The notes below the pieces were generated by a model. That model saw only the letters and a program-made list of their open reading frames with translations. It ran no database searches and was not told the origin of the DNA. This document shows, one piece after another, positions 8,206 through 16,927 of a stretch of DNA of 64,000 nt. This DNA is from Saprospiraceae bacterium. GTDB lineage: Bacteria; Bacteroidota; Bacteroidia; Chitinophagales; Saprospiraceae. The stretch spans positions 1-64,000 of the forward strand of contig JADKEB010000016.1 of NCBI GenBank assembly GCA_016718205.1. Direction: 5' to 3'. Position 1 is the stretch's first letter. Every line of letters begins with the position of its first letter. The position numbers and the translations under genes were made by a program.

Positions 8206-9324
8206 TTAATTCTTCAGACTATCTAACAAAGCCTGATAAATCTTCTCTGCTGATATTTTCCAATCAAATGCTCCGGCTCTTTGTTTGCCATTTTTGATCA
8301 GTTGCTGTTGTAGACTCTCATTGGAGACTATCTCGTGAATATAGGCTGCGATCGAAAGAGTATCATTCGGATTGGCAAGCAATGCCGCCCCGCCAGCTAT
8401 TTCCGGCATAGATGCAGCATCTGATGTGATCACAGGTGTACCAGCTATCATTCCTTCTATGATCGGTATCCCAAATCCTTCAAAAAGTGAAACATACAAC
8501 AGACAACATGCATTCTGTATTAAAACATATTTGTCTGCTTCGGTAACGAAACCCATATGTATGGTATTCTTGGATTGCTTGATCTTTGCTTCTATTTCTT
8601 TGGTGTCCCATGCCATTCGTCCTGCCAGGACGAGCTTGTAGCGGTTTTGATGACCAGTATTGAAGGATTCAAAAGCATCAATCATTCTCACTATGTTTTT
8701 CCTGGGATGGAGTGAGCCGACGTATACAAAGTAGGGTTTGTTGTCTATTAGGTCTTCGACGTTGATGCGTATGTTGTTCTGGTTTTTAAGGAGTTGATCA
8801 GGATGGACCGCATTGTATGCTACTATAATTTTATTTTCTTTAATATCAAAATGATGCAAGATATCACGTTTAACAAAGTGAGATACCGTGATGATTTTTG
8901 TTGCTTTTTTTAAGAACAGAGGTACATATTTCTTATAGTAGTTCAATACGGACATACTCACTTGATCCTCATAATGTTTGTAAGCAAGATCATGTAGTAC
9001 CATTACCATCGAAACTTTTGACCTGAGACTCAGATATCCGTCACCCGAGTAAAATACATCTATTTTATACCATTTAAGATAGATAGGTAGTAGGATTTCA
9101 AACCACCAATACCAAAGCACGGGATGCCTGGTAGGCAATGGAATCATGATGTGCCTGACATTGGAAGGAAAGTCAGGTCTGGAGTGATTTGACCTGTCAT
9201 AAAATAAGTAAAATTCATCGTTCGGGTGTGCCTGAGCCATCCTTACAGTGGTTTCATATATATACCTTGCTATACCCTCCATTTCATAAGTAAACAAGAG
9301 TCTTGCATTTACCCCTATACGCAT
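8206..9324 (-). CDS. glycosyltransferase family 4
   Basis: Retaining GT-B glycosyltransferase of 372 aa, probably adding sugars to a lipid-linked or surface polysaccharide from a nucleotide sugar. Motifs: GVNARLL-type N-terminal domain with a Gly-rich loop, the acceptor-domain region HDLAYKHY, then the C-terminal donor domain with YVGSLHPRKN (about 210-220) and the EX7E motif in EGFGIPIIEGMIAGTPV (about 291-307), followed by SDAASMPEIAGGAA. I chose the ATG at 9322-9324 (MRIGVNAR); a frame extension of 8 codons upstream has only TTG as start. Substrate unknown; it is not in a polysaccharide cluster here. Confidence 0.88.
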   Translation of the reverse strand: MRIGVNARLLFTYEMEGIARYIYETTVRMAQAHPNDEFYLFYDRSNHSRPDFPSNVRHIMIPLPTRHPVLWYWWFEILLPIYLKWYKIDVFYSGDGYLSLRSKVSMVMVLHDLAYKHYEDQVSMSVLNYYKKYVPLFLKKATKIITVSHFVKRDILHHFDIKENKIIVAYNAVHPDQLLKNQNNIRINVEDLIDNKPYFVYVGSLHPRKNIVRMIDAFESFNTGHQNRYKLVLAGRMAWDTKEIEAKIKQSKNTIHMGFVTEADKYVLIQNACCLLYVSLFEGFGIPIIEGMIAGTPVITSDAASMPEIAGGAALLANPNDTLSIAAYIHEIVSNESLQQQLIKNGKQRAGAFDWKISAEKIYQALLDSLKN

Positions 9325-9490
9325 TATTGTGACATCATTTGAGGGCAAAACTATGATATAATTTTGGAAATACGCATCAAAATTTCAAACGCGACTATTT
9401 TGTAAAGTAAAAATGGCTCAAGCTTTCATTTCACTTTGTCATACCTTGTTGATTGAAAGTCTTATATTCACTAATTTGCAACTTGGGTTA

Positions 9491-9677
9491 AGAGTATGTT
9501 TAAAATTTTTCTTAGTTGTAAATCAAGAGATTAGGGTTCTGGCAATAAAATAATCAACGCATTTAGCCTGCCTGACAACTATATCATAGGCGGGCAGGTG
9601 AACTAAATAAGGCGATTATTTTGAAGTCAGGTTCATAATACATTGATTTTAAGGCAATAAAAATTTAAACATACTCT
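9491..9677 (+). repeat. MITE-like element sharing family-1 ends but with a different interior (copy E)
   Basis: 187 bp, ends AGAGTATGTTTAAAA / TTTAAACATACTCT identical to family 1, and TTAA on both sides. The interior is unlike copies A-D and contains a CCTGCC / GGGCAGG stem. It matches the decayed copy at 3368-3546. Lies 5' of the DUF4143-type ATPase gene, whose 3' side carries family-1 copy C. The surrounding gene-free interval 9325-9990 is otherwise AT-rich. Confidence 0.8.
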
Positions 9678-9940
9678 TAATTTATACCTGAATAAAAAGA
9701 TAAACTAATGGACACAAAAACGAAAATCATCTCATAAATCTACAACTGCAATCCCGTATTTTAAGAATTTATAATTCATTTACTCTCTGTTAATTAGTAG
9801 TAGGTAGAAGGTTTTAGTGAGTTGATAGATGAATTTTAAACACACAAATAAATGTATCGAGTAGTGGACTTTTCAATTCTATAGGTTTGCTGTAGTTTTA
9901 GTGTACTGTTTTAAAAAATTAATAAATTAAGTGAAATAAT

Positions 9941-9963
9941 TGCATATAATATTACTATATGCA
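9941..9963. promoter_or_regulatory. palindrome upstream of the ATPase gene
   Basis: TGCATATA (9941-9948) and TATATGCA (9956-9963) are a perfect 8-bp inverted repeat with a 7-nt spacer. A further half-site ACTATATGCA occurs at 9986-9995 across the chosen start codon. Position suggests an operator or autoregulatory site; the binding protein is not known. Confidence 0.45.
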
Positions 9964-9990
9964 TTATATTTGTGCAATAAATTATACTAT

Positions 9991-11172
9991 ATGCAAAATA
10001 GAATAATATTCAAGGAATTCTTAAACCATTTGGCAAAGCCACAAATAACAGTAATTACTGGCTTACGAAGAGTAGGGAAGTCAACAGCATTGAAGTATTT
10101 ACTCGCCCAAGTGGAACATAGCAATAAAACCTACATTGATCTGGAAAAGATTGAAAATAGAGTTTTGTTTTCTGAAAACGCTTATGCCACAATAGAAGCT
10201 GGTTTGAAAAGTTTGGGTCTTGACTTCAATAAACCCTGCATCATTGCTTTAGATGAAATTCAATTAGTACCATCATCGGTAAGTGTAATAAAATACTTAT
10301 ATGATACCTATGGTATTAAGTTTTTGATTACGGGTTCCAGCTCCTATTATTTAAAAAATCACTTTTCTGAAAGTCTGGCAGGTAGAAAAAGAATTTTTGA
10401 AATGTATCCCCTTACATTTCCGGAGTTTCTGGATTTCAAAGAGATGCCGAAGTTAGAGGTTTTGGCTTTGACAAAGACAGCTTATAATTCCTTTATTTAT
10501 TTGAAATACAAGCATTATTATGAAGATTTCATTCAGTTCGGTGGCTTTCCGGAAGTAGTGCTAGCCGAGACCAACGAAGATAAAATTGCCTATTTAAAAG
10601 ATGTTATCAATGCATATATAGAGCTGGATATTAAACTATTATCTGATTTTAAAATGAGCAATGAGTTGTATAAATTGATACAATTGTTGGCTTCAAGAGT
10701 AGGCAGTAAACTAGATATTAGTAAGTTAAGCAGTATTTCCGGAATAAATAGAAACAAAATTAGTGACTACTTGCAGCTTTTAGAATACACGTATTTTATT
10801 CATAAAGTGCCGCCATTTACCAGAAACAAGGACAAAGAAATATCAGGGCAATCTAAATTGTATTTTGCTGATACTGGAATACTTCAAATTTTAGCACAAG
10901 TAAGTAGTGGACAGGTATTTGAAAATATGATTGCCTTACAATTAAAAGCTAAAGGCAATATTGCCTATTATCAACGTAAAACAGGCCAGGAAATTGATTT
11001 TGTAATCAACGAAAGTATAGGGGTTGAAGTAAAAGAAACACCATCGGATAGAGATTTGAAAGTGCTTAAACAGCGATCTTCAGATTTGGAATTAAATGAA
11101 ACTATGCTAATTGGTAGAAATGCTCCCGGATCCGGATTTAATGACTGGTATTGGGGAGGTAACATTGTATAG
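9991..11172 (+). CDS. archaeal-type AAA+ ATPase with DUF4143 C-terminal region
   Basis: Predicted P-loop ATPase of 393 aa. Walker A is GLRRVGKST at about 27-35 and Walker B IIALDEIQ at about 88-95; a sensor-like LITGSSSYYL follows, then ESLAGRKRIFEMYPLTFPEFL, a hallmark of these ATPases. The C-terminal DUF4143 part has a winged-helix stretch (SSISGINRNKISDYLQLLEYTYFIHKV) and a nuclease-fold-like core (QRKTGQEIDFVI...GVEVK). Proteins of this type are common, patchily distributed and of unknown role. I chose the ATG at 9991 because the family usually begins a few residues before the P-loop region; the upstream extension overlaps a palindrome. The gene stands alone between two MITE-like elements, which points to accessory status (inference). 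Confidence 0.88.
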   Translation: MQNRIIFKEFLNHLAKPQITVITGLRRVGKSTALKYLLAQVEHSNKTYIDLEKIENRVLFSENAYATIEAGLKSLGLDFNKPCIIALDEIQLVPSSVSVIKYLYDTYGIKFLITGSSSYYLKNHFSESLAGRKRIFEMYPLTFPEFLDFKEMPKLEVLALTKTAYNSFIYLKYKHYYEDFIQFGGFPEVVLAETNEDKIAYLKDVINAYIELDIKLLSDFKMSNELYKLIQLLASRVGSKLDISKLSSISGINRNKISDYLQLLEYTYFIHKVPPFTRNKDKEISGQSKLYFADTGILQILAQVSSGQVFENMIALQLKAKGNIAYYQRKTGQEIDFVINESIGVEVKETPSDRDLKVLKQRSSDLELNETMLIGRNAPGSGFNDWYWGGNIV

Positions 11173-11200
11173 ATTAGGCATTACAGCGAGACGATAATTT

Positions 11201-11461
11201 AGAGTATGTTTAAATTTTTATGGTTGAGCGAAAGTGAGGAAATTTAATTTTGGACAAGATGACTGAATGGTCTCGTCTGTGACGAGAATTGAGTAAAATA
11301 CTTTACTCAATAAAGAAGGAACTGCGAGCAGCTGCTCGCAGCGAATACTGAATATAGCCGGAAGTTCAAGCGTAGCTTGACGCGGTAAGGCGAAAAATAT
11401 AACGCTGGCTAAAATAAAATTTGCCACTTGGAGCCAAATGATAAAAGTTTAAACATACTCT
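11201..11461 (+). repeat. MITE-like element, family 1 (copy C)
   Basis: 261 bp, ends AGAGTATGTTTAAA / GTTTAAACATACTCT, flanked by TTA duplications (11199-11201 and 11461-11463). Nearly identical to 6435-6695, including the palindrome GCGAGCAGCTGCTCGC, which suggests recent spread. The remaining gene-free stretch to 11671 shows nothing else. Confidence 0.88.
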
Positions 11462-11671
11462 TAACTATAGTGATCAAGCAAAATGACTTAGTAGAAATAA
11501 AATGTATCTCGAATTTTGTCGCAAGAGAAAACCTAACCCCGCATTATTCATTAGAACTTACGTTATGAGAAGTTAAAATGCAATAAATCAGCTATTTATA
11601 TTCGAAAAGCATAGCACCGCTACGGTTACAGAAGATAAATAGAGGAAGTTTCTGATTTACACTAGTTTAGA

Positions 11672-12098
11672 TCAGGAATAGATTTTCGACTTGATCCCAC
11701 GGAGATGAAAACTTTGACCAGAGATATCAATGATTATTCACTTTCTCCCAATAGTAAATTGATTGCACTCTCAGTGTGTGGAGAGATATTCATCAGTGAA
11801 GACGATAAAGAAAAGTCCAGAACCATCCCTGTATCCAATCATGCTTACAGGGATAATGAACCTGTCTGGCTGAATGATTCTATACTGCTTTTTACCAGTG
11901 ACAGGGCCAATGGAAATTTTGAAATCTATACGGTCAGATCAGCCGATACATCGCAGTCAAATATCTTTAATTCTCTAAAACACAAGGTCACTCCTATCAC
12001 CAGAACTCCTTTGGATGAGACGGATCGCCAAAGGTACCGATGATAAGCTGAAAGCAGCAGTGGATGAATTGCTGAAGCAGATGAGTACCAAAAAATAA
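11672..12098 (+). pseudogene. decayed tricorn-type protease (internal deletion and frameshift)
   Basis: From about 11672 the frame reads a beta-propeller blade piece (DFRLDPTEMKTLTRDIN, then YSLSPNSKLIALSVCGEIFIS and LLFTSDRANGNFEIYTV), typical of the WD40-like N-terminal propeller of tricorn-family S41 proteases. An ATG at 11705 opens a 112-aa ORF that dies after TPLDETDRQR. Another frame continues at about 12022 as IAKGTDDKLKAAVDELLKQM and stops at 12096-12098, resembling the C-terminal helix of the same family. So an internal deletion joined the two ends out of frame; the PDZ and catalytic domains are absent. The family-1 element ends 210 bp upstream. Not expected to be functional. Confidence 0.7.
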
Positions 12099-12136
12099 TA
12101 CTTCAAAAAGGTAATTTTCATTTTCACAATTATTTT

Positions 12137-12144
12137 TACCTTTG
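12137..12144 (+). promoter_or_regulatory. Bacteroidota -7 box upstream of thyA
   Basis: TACCTTTG fits the TAnnTTTG -7 consensus of the Bacteroidota primary sigma factor and lies 24 bp before the thyA start. A clear -33 TTG was not found, so only the -7 part is supported. Confidence 0.45.
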
Positions 12145-12167
12145 CAACACTTAAATTTCAGGGCATT

Positions 12168-12962
12168 TTGAAACAATATCATGATCTTCTCAGACATATT
12201 CTTGATACGGGAGTACAAAAAACCGATAGAACGGGTACCGGCACCATCAGCGTATTTGGTTATCAGATGAGATTTGACCTTCGTGAAGGATTTCCGATGG
12301 TCACAACCAAAAAGCTACACCTAAAATCCATCATTTACGAATTGTTGTGGTTTCTGAATGGTGATACCAATATAAAGTACCTTAATGACAATGGTGTTCG
12401 TATATGGAATGAATGGGCAGATAAAAATGGCAACTTAGGACCTGTATACGGAAGGCAATGGCGGTCCTGGACAAAACCGGACGGTGGCACCATAGACCAG
12501 ATAAGCCAGGTTGTACATACCTTAAACACCAATCCTGACTCAAGAAGGATGATCATCAATGCCTGGAATGTAGGGGAGCTCGATCAGATGGCACTAACTC
12601 CGTGTCATTGTCTGTTTCAGTTTTATGTGAGTGACGGCAAGTTGTCCTGCCAATTATATCAGAGATCTGCGGATACATTCCTCGGTGTACCTTTCAATAT
12701 TGCTTCGTATGCACTGCTCACACTCATGATAGCACAAGTTTGCCATCTTGAACCCGGAGAATTTATCCACACTTTTGGAGATGTCCATCTTTACAACAAT
12801 CATATAGAACAAGCTCGATTACAGCTCACACGATCACCCAAGTCCCTGCCAAAGATGATCTTAAATCCTGATGTAAAATCTATTTTTGATTTTAAGTTTG
12901 AAGATTTTGCTTTGACCGATTATCATCCTGATCCGCATATCAAAGCAGTAGTTTCAGTGTAG
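12168..12962 (+). CDS. thyA: thymidylate synthase
   Basis: Cytoplasmic enzyme of 264 aa that methylates dUMP to dTMP using methylenetetrahydrofolate; length equals the Escherichia coli enzyme. Visible motifs: the phosphate-binding Arg in QKTDRTGTGT (about 21), the VTTKKLHLKSIIYELLWF region, the VYGRQWRSW motif, the catalytic Cys146 in LTPCHCLFQ, the arginines in DSRRMIINAWN, and LYQRSADTFLGVPFNIASYALL. The start codon is TTG at 12168 (TTG AAA CAA TAT): no ATG lies in frame before the conserved N-terminus MKQYHDLL. Stand-alone unit; no folate gene is adjacent in this window. Confidence 0.97.
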   Translation: MKQYHDLLRHILDTGVQKTDRTGTGTISVFGYQMRFDLREGFPMVTTKKLHLKSIIYELLWFLNGDTNIKYLNDNGVRIWNEWADKNGNLGPVYGRQWRSWTKPDGGTIDQISQVVHTLNTNPDSRRMIINAWNVGELDQMALTPCHCLFQFYVSDGKLSCQLYQRSADTFLGVPFNIASYALLTLMIAQVCHLEPGEFIHTFGDVHLYNNHIEQARLQLTRSPKSLPKMILNPDVKSIFDFKFEDFALTDYHPDPHIKAVVSV

Positions 12963-13051
12963 GTTTGAGTATCTGTTGTAGTAATCGCATCTTCCCAATT
13001 GAGAACATTTGATTGCAGAAATATTTTTGGAATGCGCTACGCAAATACTTC

Positions 13052-13584
13052 GGGTACATCCCATTTTTTCATTCGATTGTTACAAATTCATTTTGTCTCC
13101 CTTAGGGAATGACGTTGCAGGGGGATTGACTGACGAACGACGAACGATCAGAATGACGAATGAAGTAAAGAGCGTGTTGTCCCTTAAGGGAATAAGGGTA
13201 GCGGGCGGATTGAATGATGAAAAATCCGAACGACAAAAAACCGCAGGTCGTTACATTAAGACCCCCTGTTTGCCTTGACAGGTAAGGGTAGCAAGGGGAA
13301 AGATGAAGAATGGCGAACACTTGAAAAACCCAACCGTTTAAATGACGAAATGCGGGCAGGACTCTTCCTCTAGAATGGGGTAAAATATAAAGAATTATTT
13401 ATTGAGTCCGCTCCGAAAAGTATAATTTTGTCACAAAGGCACGAAAACGCAAAGATCACTGATTTCAAACAGTTGATAATCATTTCTTTGTGGCCCTTAG
13501 AGTCTTGGAGTCTTAGTGGCATTTCATCATTTTTGACTTTTCGGAGTGGACTCTTTATTGAAATGCAATTTTGGGATGCACCCA
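13052..13584 (-). repeat. family-2 element interrupted by other inserts (nested composite)
   Basis: The left end GGGTACATCCCA with the first 55 bp of family 2 (through TTTTGTCTCCCTTAGGGA) is at 13052-13108, and the right half resumes with AATGGGGTAAAATATAAAG near 13372 and ends TGCAATTTTGGGATGCACCCA at 13584. Between them lie about 260 bp with no recognised origin (rich in GACGAACGA-type short repeats and the hairpin CCCTTAAGGG) and a complete family-3 element at 13404-13553. This explains the whole gene-free interval 12963-13590. Confidence 0.7.
13404..13553. repeat. family-3 inverted-repeat element (complete)
   Basis: 150 bp with 18-bp terminal inverted repeats GAGTCCGCTCCGAAAAGT (13404-13421) and ACTTTTCGGAGTGGACTC (13536-13553), one mismatch. 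The interior contains two near-complementary blocks, GTCACAAAGGCACGAAAACG and TTTGTGGCCCTTAGAGTC, a type of sequence seen widely in intergenic regions of Bacteroidota. Inserted in the right half of a family-2 element. Confidence 0.7.
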
Positions 13585-13590
13585 ATACTT

Positions 13591-13653
13591 TTATACTCAA
13601 AATAAATTGGTTTTCGAAAATTTAATTTATCAATTTATTCATTTTGAGTATAA
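13591..13653. repeat. 63-bp palindromic unit (TTATACTCAAAAT arms)
   Basis: TTATACTCAAAAT (13591-13603) and ATTTTGAGTATAA (13641-13653) are perfect 13-bp inverted repeats, with a second inner pair AAATTG / CAATTT. It sits 11 bp after the birA stop. A similar unit lies after ftsH at 16928-16989. May act as a bidirectional terminator or be a small dispersed repeat. Confidence 0.6.
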
Positions 13654-13664
13654 TGGCGACAGAA

Positions 13665-14453
13665 TTATTTGCAAAATAAATTCTCGTCGGTATAAATCAA
13701 AAAAGAAATCTCCCTAAAACCAAAGGCATGAATACTACCATCGTCCATCATGATAAGTATTTTGCCATCATCATTTACACCCTTGATAGTACCTTTGAAA
13801 ACAACATCATTACCATCCCGAAAATGGGCTTCATCATCCCTTCTGAACAAAGCTTCCTGATAAGTCGCTTTCAATTCACTTGTCTTACCTGATTTTAGTT
13901 TTAAATAATAATACTCCAATCTGGTTGAAAGCCGACAAAACACATCTTCGATACTATGTGAAGCATTGGTTTCAATTGTTAGAGATGTGGGATTGGGGAT
14001 GTCTGAAGGAAATGATGTTTCATTTATATTCAAACCCATACCTATGACCGTAGATTTTATATTATCATTTCTCAATGTGTTTTGAACAAGGATACCTGCT
14101 ATTTTTTTATTGTTGACGTAGATGTCATTGGGCCATTTGATTTTTACATTTTTTACAAAAAACGAAACAACATCATACACAGCCAGACTACTGATGATAT
14201 TGAGAAGGAATTGTTCCTTGACTTTTAGGGCATTTGGATAAAATATATAGGATATCAAAAGATTTTTTCCTGCATCACTATGCCAAAACCTGCCAATTTG
14301 TCCATTACCGGCTGTCTGAAAGTCAGTAATAACACATGTGCCTTCCGGTGGACTGGTTTTTGCTATAAGGTCTGCAGCATTGATATTGGTAGAATCGATT
14401 TCTTTGAAGTAAATACAGTTTTTGCCTGTAAATAGAGTTTCTGGTGTTACCAT
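13665..14453 (-). CDS. birA: biotin--[acetyl-CoA-carboxylase] ligase
   Basis: Enzyme of 262 aa that activates biotin with ATP and transfers it to the biotin carboxyl carrier protein. Motifs: EIDSTN (substrate entry, about residue 19), the biotinyl-AMP binding loop (here GNGQIGRFWHS, corresponding to GRGRxGRxW), KWPNDIYVNNKKIAGIL with the catalytic lysine, and GMGLNIN. It lacks the N-terminal helix-turn-helix of E. coli BirA, so it is a ligase only and not a repressor. I chose the ATG at 14451-14453; the longer frame to 14546 would overlap rsfS and adds a non-family stretch. It is divergent from rsfS with 50 bp between starts, a gene order common in Bacteroidota. Confidence 0.93.
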   Translation of the reverse strand: MVTPETLFTGKNCIYFKEIDSTNINAADLIAKTSPPEGTCVITDFQTAGNGQIGRFWHSDAGKNLLISYIFYPNALKVKEQFLLNIISSLAVYDVVSFFVKNVKIKWPNDIYVNNKKIAGILVQNTLRNDNIKSTVIGMGLNINETSFPSDIPNPTSLTIETNASHSIEDVFCRLSTRLEYYYLKLKSGKTSELKATYQEALFRRDDEAHFRDGNDVVFKGTIKGVNDDGKILIMMDDGSIHAFGFREISFLIYTDENLFCK

Positions 14454-14467
14454 AAAGTGATATTTTG

Positions 14468-14475
14468 TATCTTTG
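14468..14475 (+). promoter_or_regulatory. Bacteroidota -7 box upstream of rsfS
   Basis: TATCTTTG matches TAnnTTTG, 28 bp before the rsfS start codon, in the short divergent region shared with birA. No convincing -33 element was seen. Confidence 0.4.
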
Positions 14476-14503
14476 CAGCTAAATTTTAAAAATAACACAA
14501 ATA

Positions 14504-14890
14504 TTGAATAAAAAATTGACTTTAAAGAAGTCTCTTGCAGACTCATCCAATCTTAATGCACTCATCATTGATGCAATACAAGATATAAAAGGTAAAAATA
14601 TCATACAACTAGATTTGCGTTCACTCGAGGATGCTCCCGCTGATTATTTTATTATTTGCGAAGGAGATTCTTCCACACAGGTGAAAGCTATATCTGAAAA
14701 TATTGGAAAAAAAATCAAAGATAAAACAGGCCAAAAACCCTATCATACAGAAGGTATGGAAGGTGCTAAGTGGATTCTTGTAGACTTTTTTGATACTGTA
14801 GTGCATGTATTTTATCCCGAAACCCGATCGTTTTATGAGATTGAAGAACTGTGGGGTGATGCTAAAATAACTCAGTATGAAAATATTTAG
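14504..14890 (+). CDS. rsfS: ribosome silencing factor RsfS (Iojap family)
   Basis: Cytoplasmic protein of 128 aa that binds uL14 on the 50S subunit and blocks joining with 30S in slow growth. The family core is clear: KGKNIIQLDLRSL, then ADYFIICEGDSSTQVKAISENI, and EGMEGAKWILVDFFDTVVHVFYPETRSFYEIEELWGDA. The start is TTG at 14504; no ATG lies between it and the conserved core. It is 71 bp upstream of ftsH on the same strand, and divergent from birA, an arrangement conserved in many Bacteroidota. Confidence 0.95.
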   Translation: MNKKLTLKKSLADSSNLNALIIDAIQDIKGKNIIQLDLRSLEDAPADYFIICEGDSSTQVKAISENIGKKIKDKTGQKPYHTEGMEGAKWILVDFFDTVVHVFYPETRSFYEIEELWGDAKITQYENI

Positions 14891-14961
14891 CAAATAAATA
14901 TCTAACGAACGCAACCACTCAATCACTAAAGTGTTTAAATAACGTAATTGAAAAAATGTAA

Positions 14962-16902
14962 ATGGATAATAATCAGGAAAATAAACCGTCAGAGAATAAA
15001 AACAACCCTAATAAATTTAACATAAATTCGTATTGGATTTATGGTATTATCATCTTAGGTCTATTCGGGATCAATTTTTGGGTAAGTTTTAATTCGCAGA
15101 TAGAAACTATCAATATCAACGATTTTGAGGAGAAAGCAAGAAAAGGTGAAGTCGAAAAAATCGAAATCATCAATGAAAAGACGGTCAATGTCTTTATCAA
15201 AAAAAATATCATAGATGCTAACTATCCCAAGCTCAAAGACAGTAAATTGTATGGATATAATCCACACTTCAAATTTACTATAGGCGATGTAGGCAACTTT
15301 GAAACAATGCTCAAAGACCTGAAAACACAAGGATACACTATATCTTACGTACACAAGACAGAGACCAACTACATCGGACAGATCATCAGCTGGATACTAC
15401 CATTTGCTCTGTTGATAGGTTTGTGGTTATTTATCATGCGGCGAGTAGGTGGAGGCGCCGGTGGTCCGGGTGGTCAGATATTTAATATAGGAAAATCAAA
15501 AGCTACACTTTTCGACCAAAACTCTAAGGTAAACATCACTTTTGCTGATGTGGCAGGTCTTCAAGAAGCCAAAGTAGAAGTCATGGAAGTGGTAGATTTT
15601 CTTAAGAACCCTAAAAAATATACTTCATTGGGTGGAAAAATACCTAAGGGTGTACTCCTGGTGGGTCCTCCGGGCACAGGAAAGACATTGTTAGCAAAAG
15701 CCGTTGCCGGCGAAGCAGGTGTACCTTTTTTCTCTATCTCGGGTTCTGACTTTGTGGAGATGTTTGTAGGTGTTGGAGCATCAAGAGTAAGAGACCTTTT
15801 CAAACAAGCAAGGGAAAAAGCCCCGTGTATTGTATTCATTGATGAAATAGATGCTATAGGCCGAGCCAGAGGTCGTAATGCCATACAGGGAGGAAATGAC
15901 GAAAGAGAAAACACTCTCAATCAGTTACTTGTAGAGATGGATGGATTCAGCACAGACAAAGGTGTGATCATGATGGCAGCCACCAACAGACCTGATATCC
16001 TTGACAGTGCATTACTTCGACCGGGAAGATTTGACAGACAGATCGGTATTGATCCACCTGACATCATCGGTCGTGAAGAAATATTTAAGGTCCACCTTAA
16101 GGCCATAAAAGTAGGTCCTGATATTAATCCGGCAGTTCTATCCGAGATGACTCCTGGTTTCGCCGGTGCTGATATCGCCAATATATGTAACGAAGCAGCA
16201 CTTATCGCTGCCCGAAGAAATAAAACAGAGGTAGATCTGGACGACTTTAATTATGCCCTCGACAGAGTGATAGGAGGTCTTGAAAAGAAAAATAAACTGA
16301 TCTCACCAAAGGAAAAAGAAATCATTGCCTTCCATGAAGCAGGTCACGCCATCTGCGGCTGGTATCTCGAGCACGCAAGTCCATTGGTCAAAGTGACTAT
16401 TGTCCCTCGAGGTATGGGTACTTTAGGCTATGCCCAATATCTTCCGAAAGAAGAATATATCATTCGTACAGAACAACTTCTGGACCGGATGTGTATGACC
16501 CTGGGCGGTAGGGCTGCAGAAAAGATCATTTTTGATAAAATATCTACCGGAGCCCAAAATGACCTCGATCAGGTCACAAAAATGGGTTACGGCATGGTCA
16601 CCATCTATGGTATGAATGACAATGTAGGTAATGTCTCTTTTTATGCCATGTCACAGGACCAATTTAACAAACCGTATTCCAACGAAACGGCAAGACTCAT
16701 AGATGATGAAGTAAGAAAGTTGATCGATGAGCAGTACAAACGAGCTCAGGAATTGCTGACAGAAAAAAGAGAAGAACTTACTTTGTTGGCTACTACCCTT
16801 CTTGAAAAAGAAGTATTGCTCAAGTCTGATCTGGAACGCCTCATAGGTCCCAGACCAGTGCCAATAGATGAGCTTGCAATCAAAACTATTTCTTTGGCAT
16901 AG
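14962..16902 (+). CDS. ftsH: ATP-dependent zinc metalloprotease FtsH
   Basis: Inner-membrane AAA+ protease of 646 aa that degrades misfolded membrane proteins and regulators. Order: polar N-terminus, TM1 (about 26-46), periplasmic domain (about 47-137), TM2 (about 138-155), a glycine-rich linker (GGGAGGPGG), then the AAA module with Walker A GPPGTGKT (235-242), Walker B IVFIDEIDAIG, and the second region of homology ATNRPDILDSALLRPGRFDR. The peptidase domain has the zinc motif HEAGH (458-462) and a third ligand Asp in the GAQNDLDQVTKMGYGMV region. Length and motifs are fully standard. Follows rsfS with a 71-bp gap, probably the same transcript. Confidence 0.98.
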   Translation: MDNNQENKPSENKNNPNKFNINSYWIYGIIILGLFGINFWVSFNSQIETININDFEEKARKGEVEKIEIINEKTVNVFIKKNIIDANYPKLKDSKLYGYNPHFKFTIGDVGNFETMLKDLKTQGYTISYVHKTETNYIGQIISWILPFALLIGLWLFIMRRVGGGAGGPGGQIFNIGKSKATLFDQNSKVNITFADVAGLQEAKVEVMEVVDFLKNPKKYTSLGGKIPKGVLLVGPPGTGKTLLAKAVAGEAGVPFFSISGSDFVEMFVGVGASRVRDLFKQAREKAPCIVFIDEIDAIGRARGRNAIQGGNDERENTLNQLLVEMDGFSTDKGVIMMAATNRPDILDSALLRPGRFDRQIGIDPPDIIGREEIFKVHLKAIKVGPDINPAVLSEMTPGFAGADIANICNEAALIAARRNKTEVDLDDFNYALDRVIGGLEKKNKLISPKEKEIIAFHEAGHAICGWYLEHASPLVKVTIVPRGMGTLGYAQYLPKEEYIIRTEQLLDRMCMTLGGRAAEKIIFDKISTGAQNDLDQVTKMGYGMVTIYGMNDNVGNVSFYAMSQDQFNKPYSNETARLIDDEVRKLIDEQYKRAQELLTEKREELTLLATTLLEKEVLLKSDLERLIGPRPVPIDELAIKTISLA

Positions 16903-16927
16903 GAAAATAAGGTGCCACAATCTCTGG

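Noticed and set aside
11218..11427. 69-codon frame on the minus strand
   Set aside because: Lies wholly inside family-1 element C and is not kept in other copies.
13009..13278. 89-codon open frame on the plus strand
   Set aside because: It runs through family-2 repeat sequence and the unexplained insert, has no protein-like features, and has an antisense partner of equal length.
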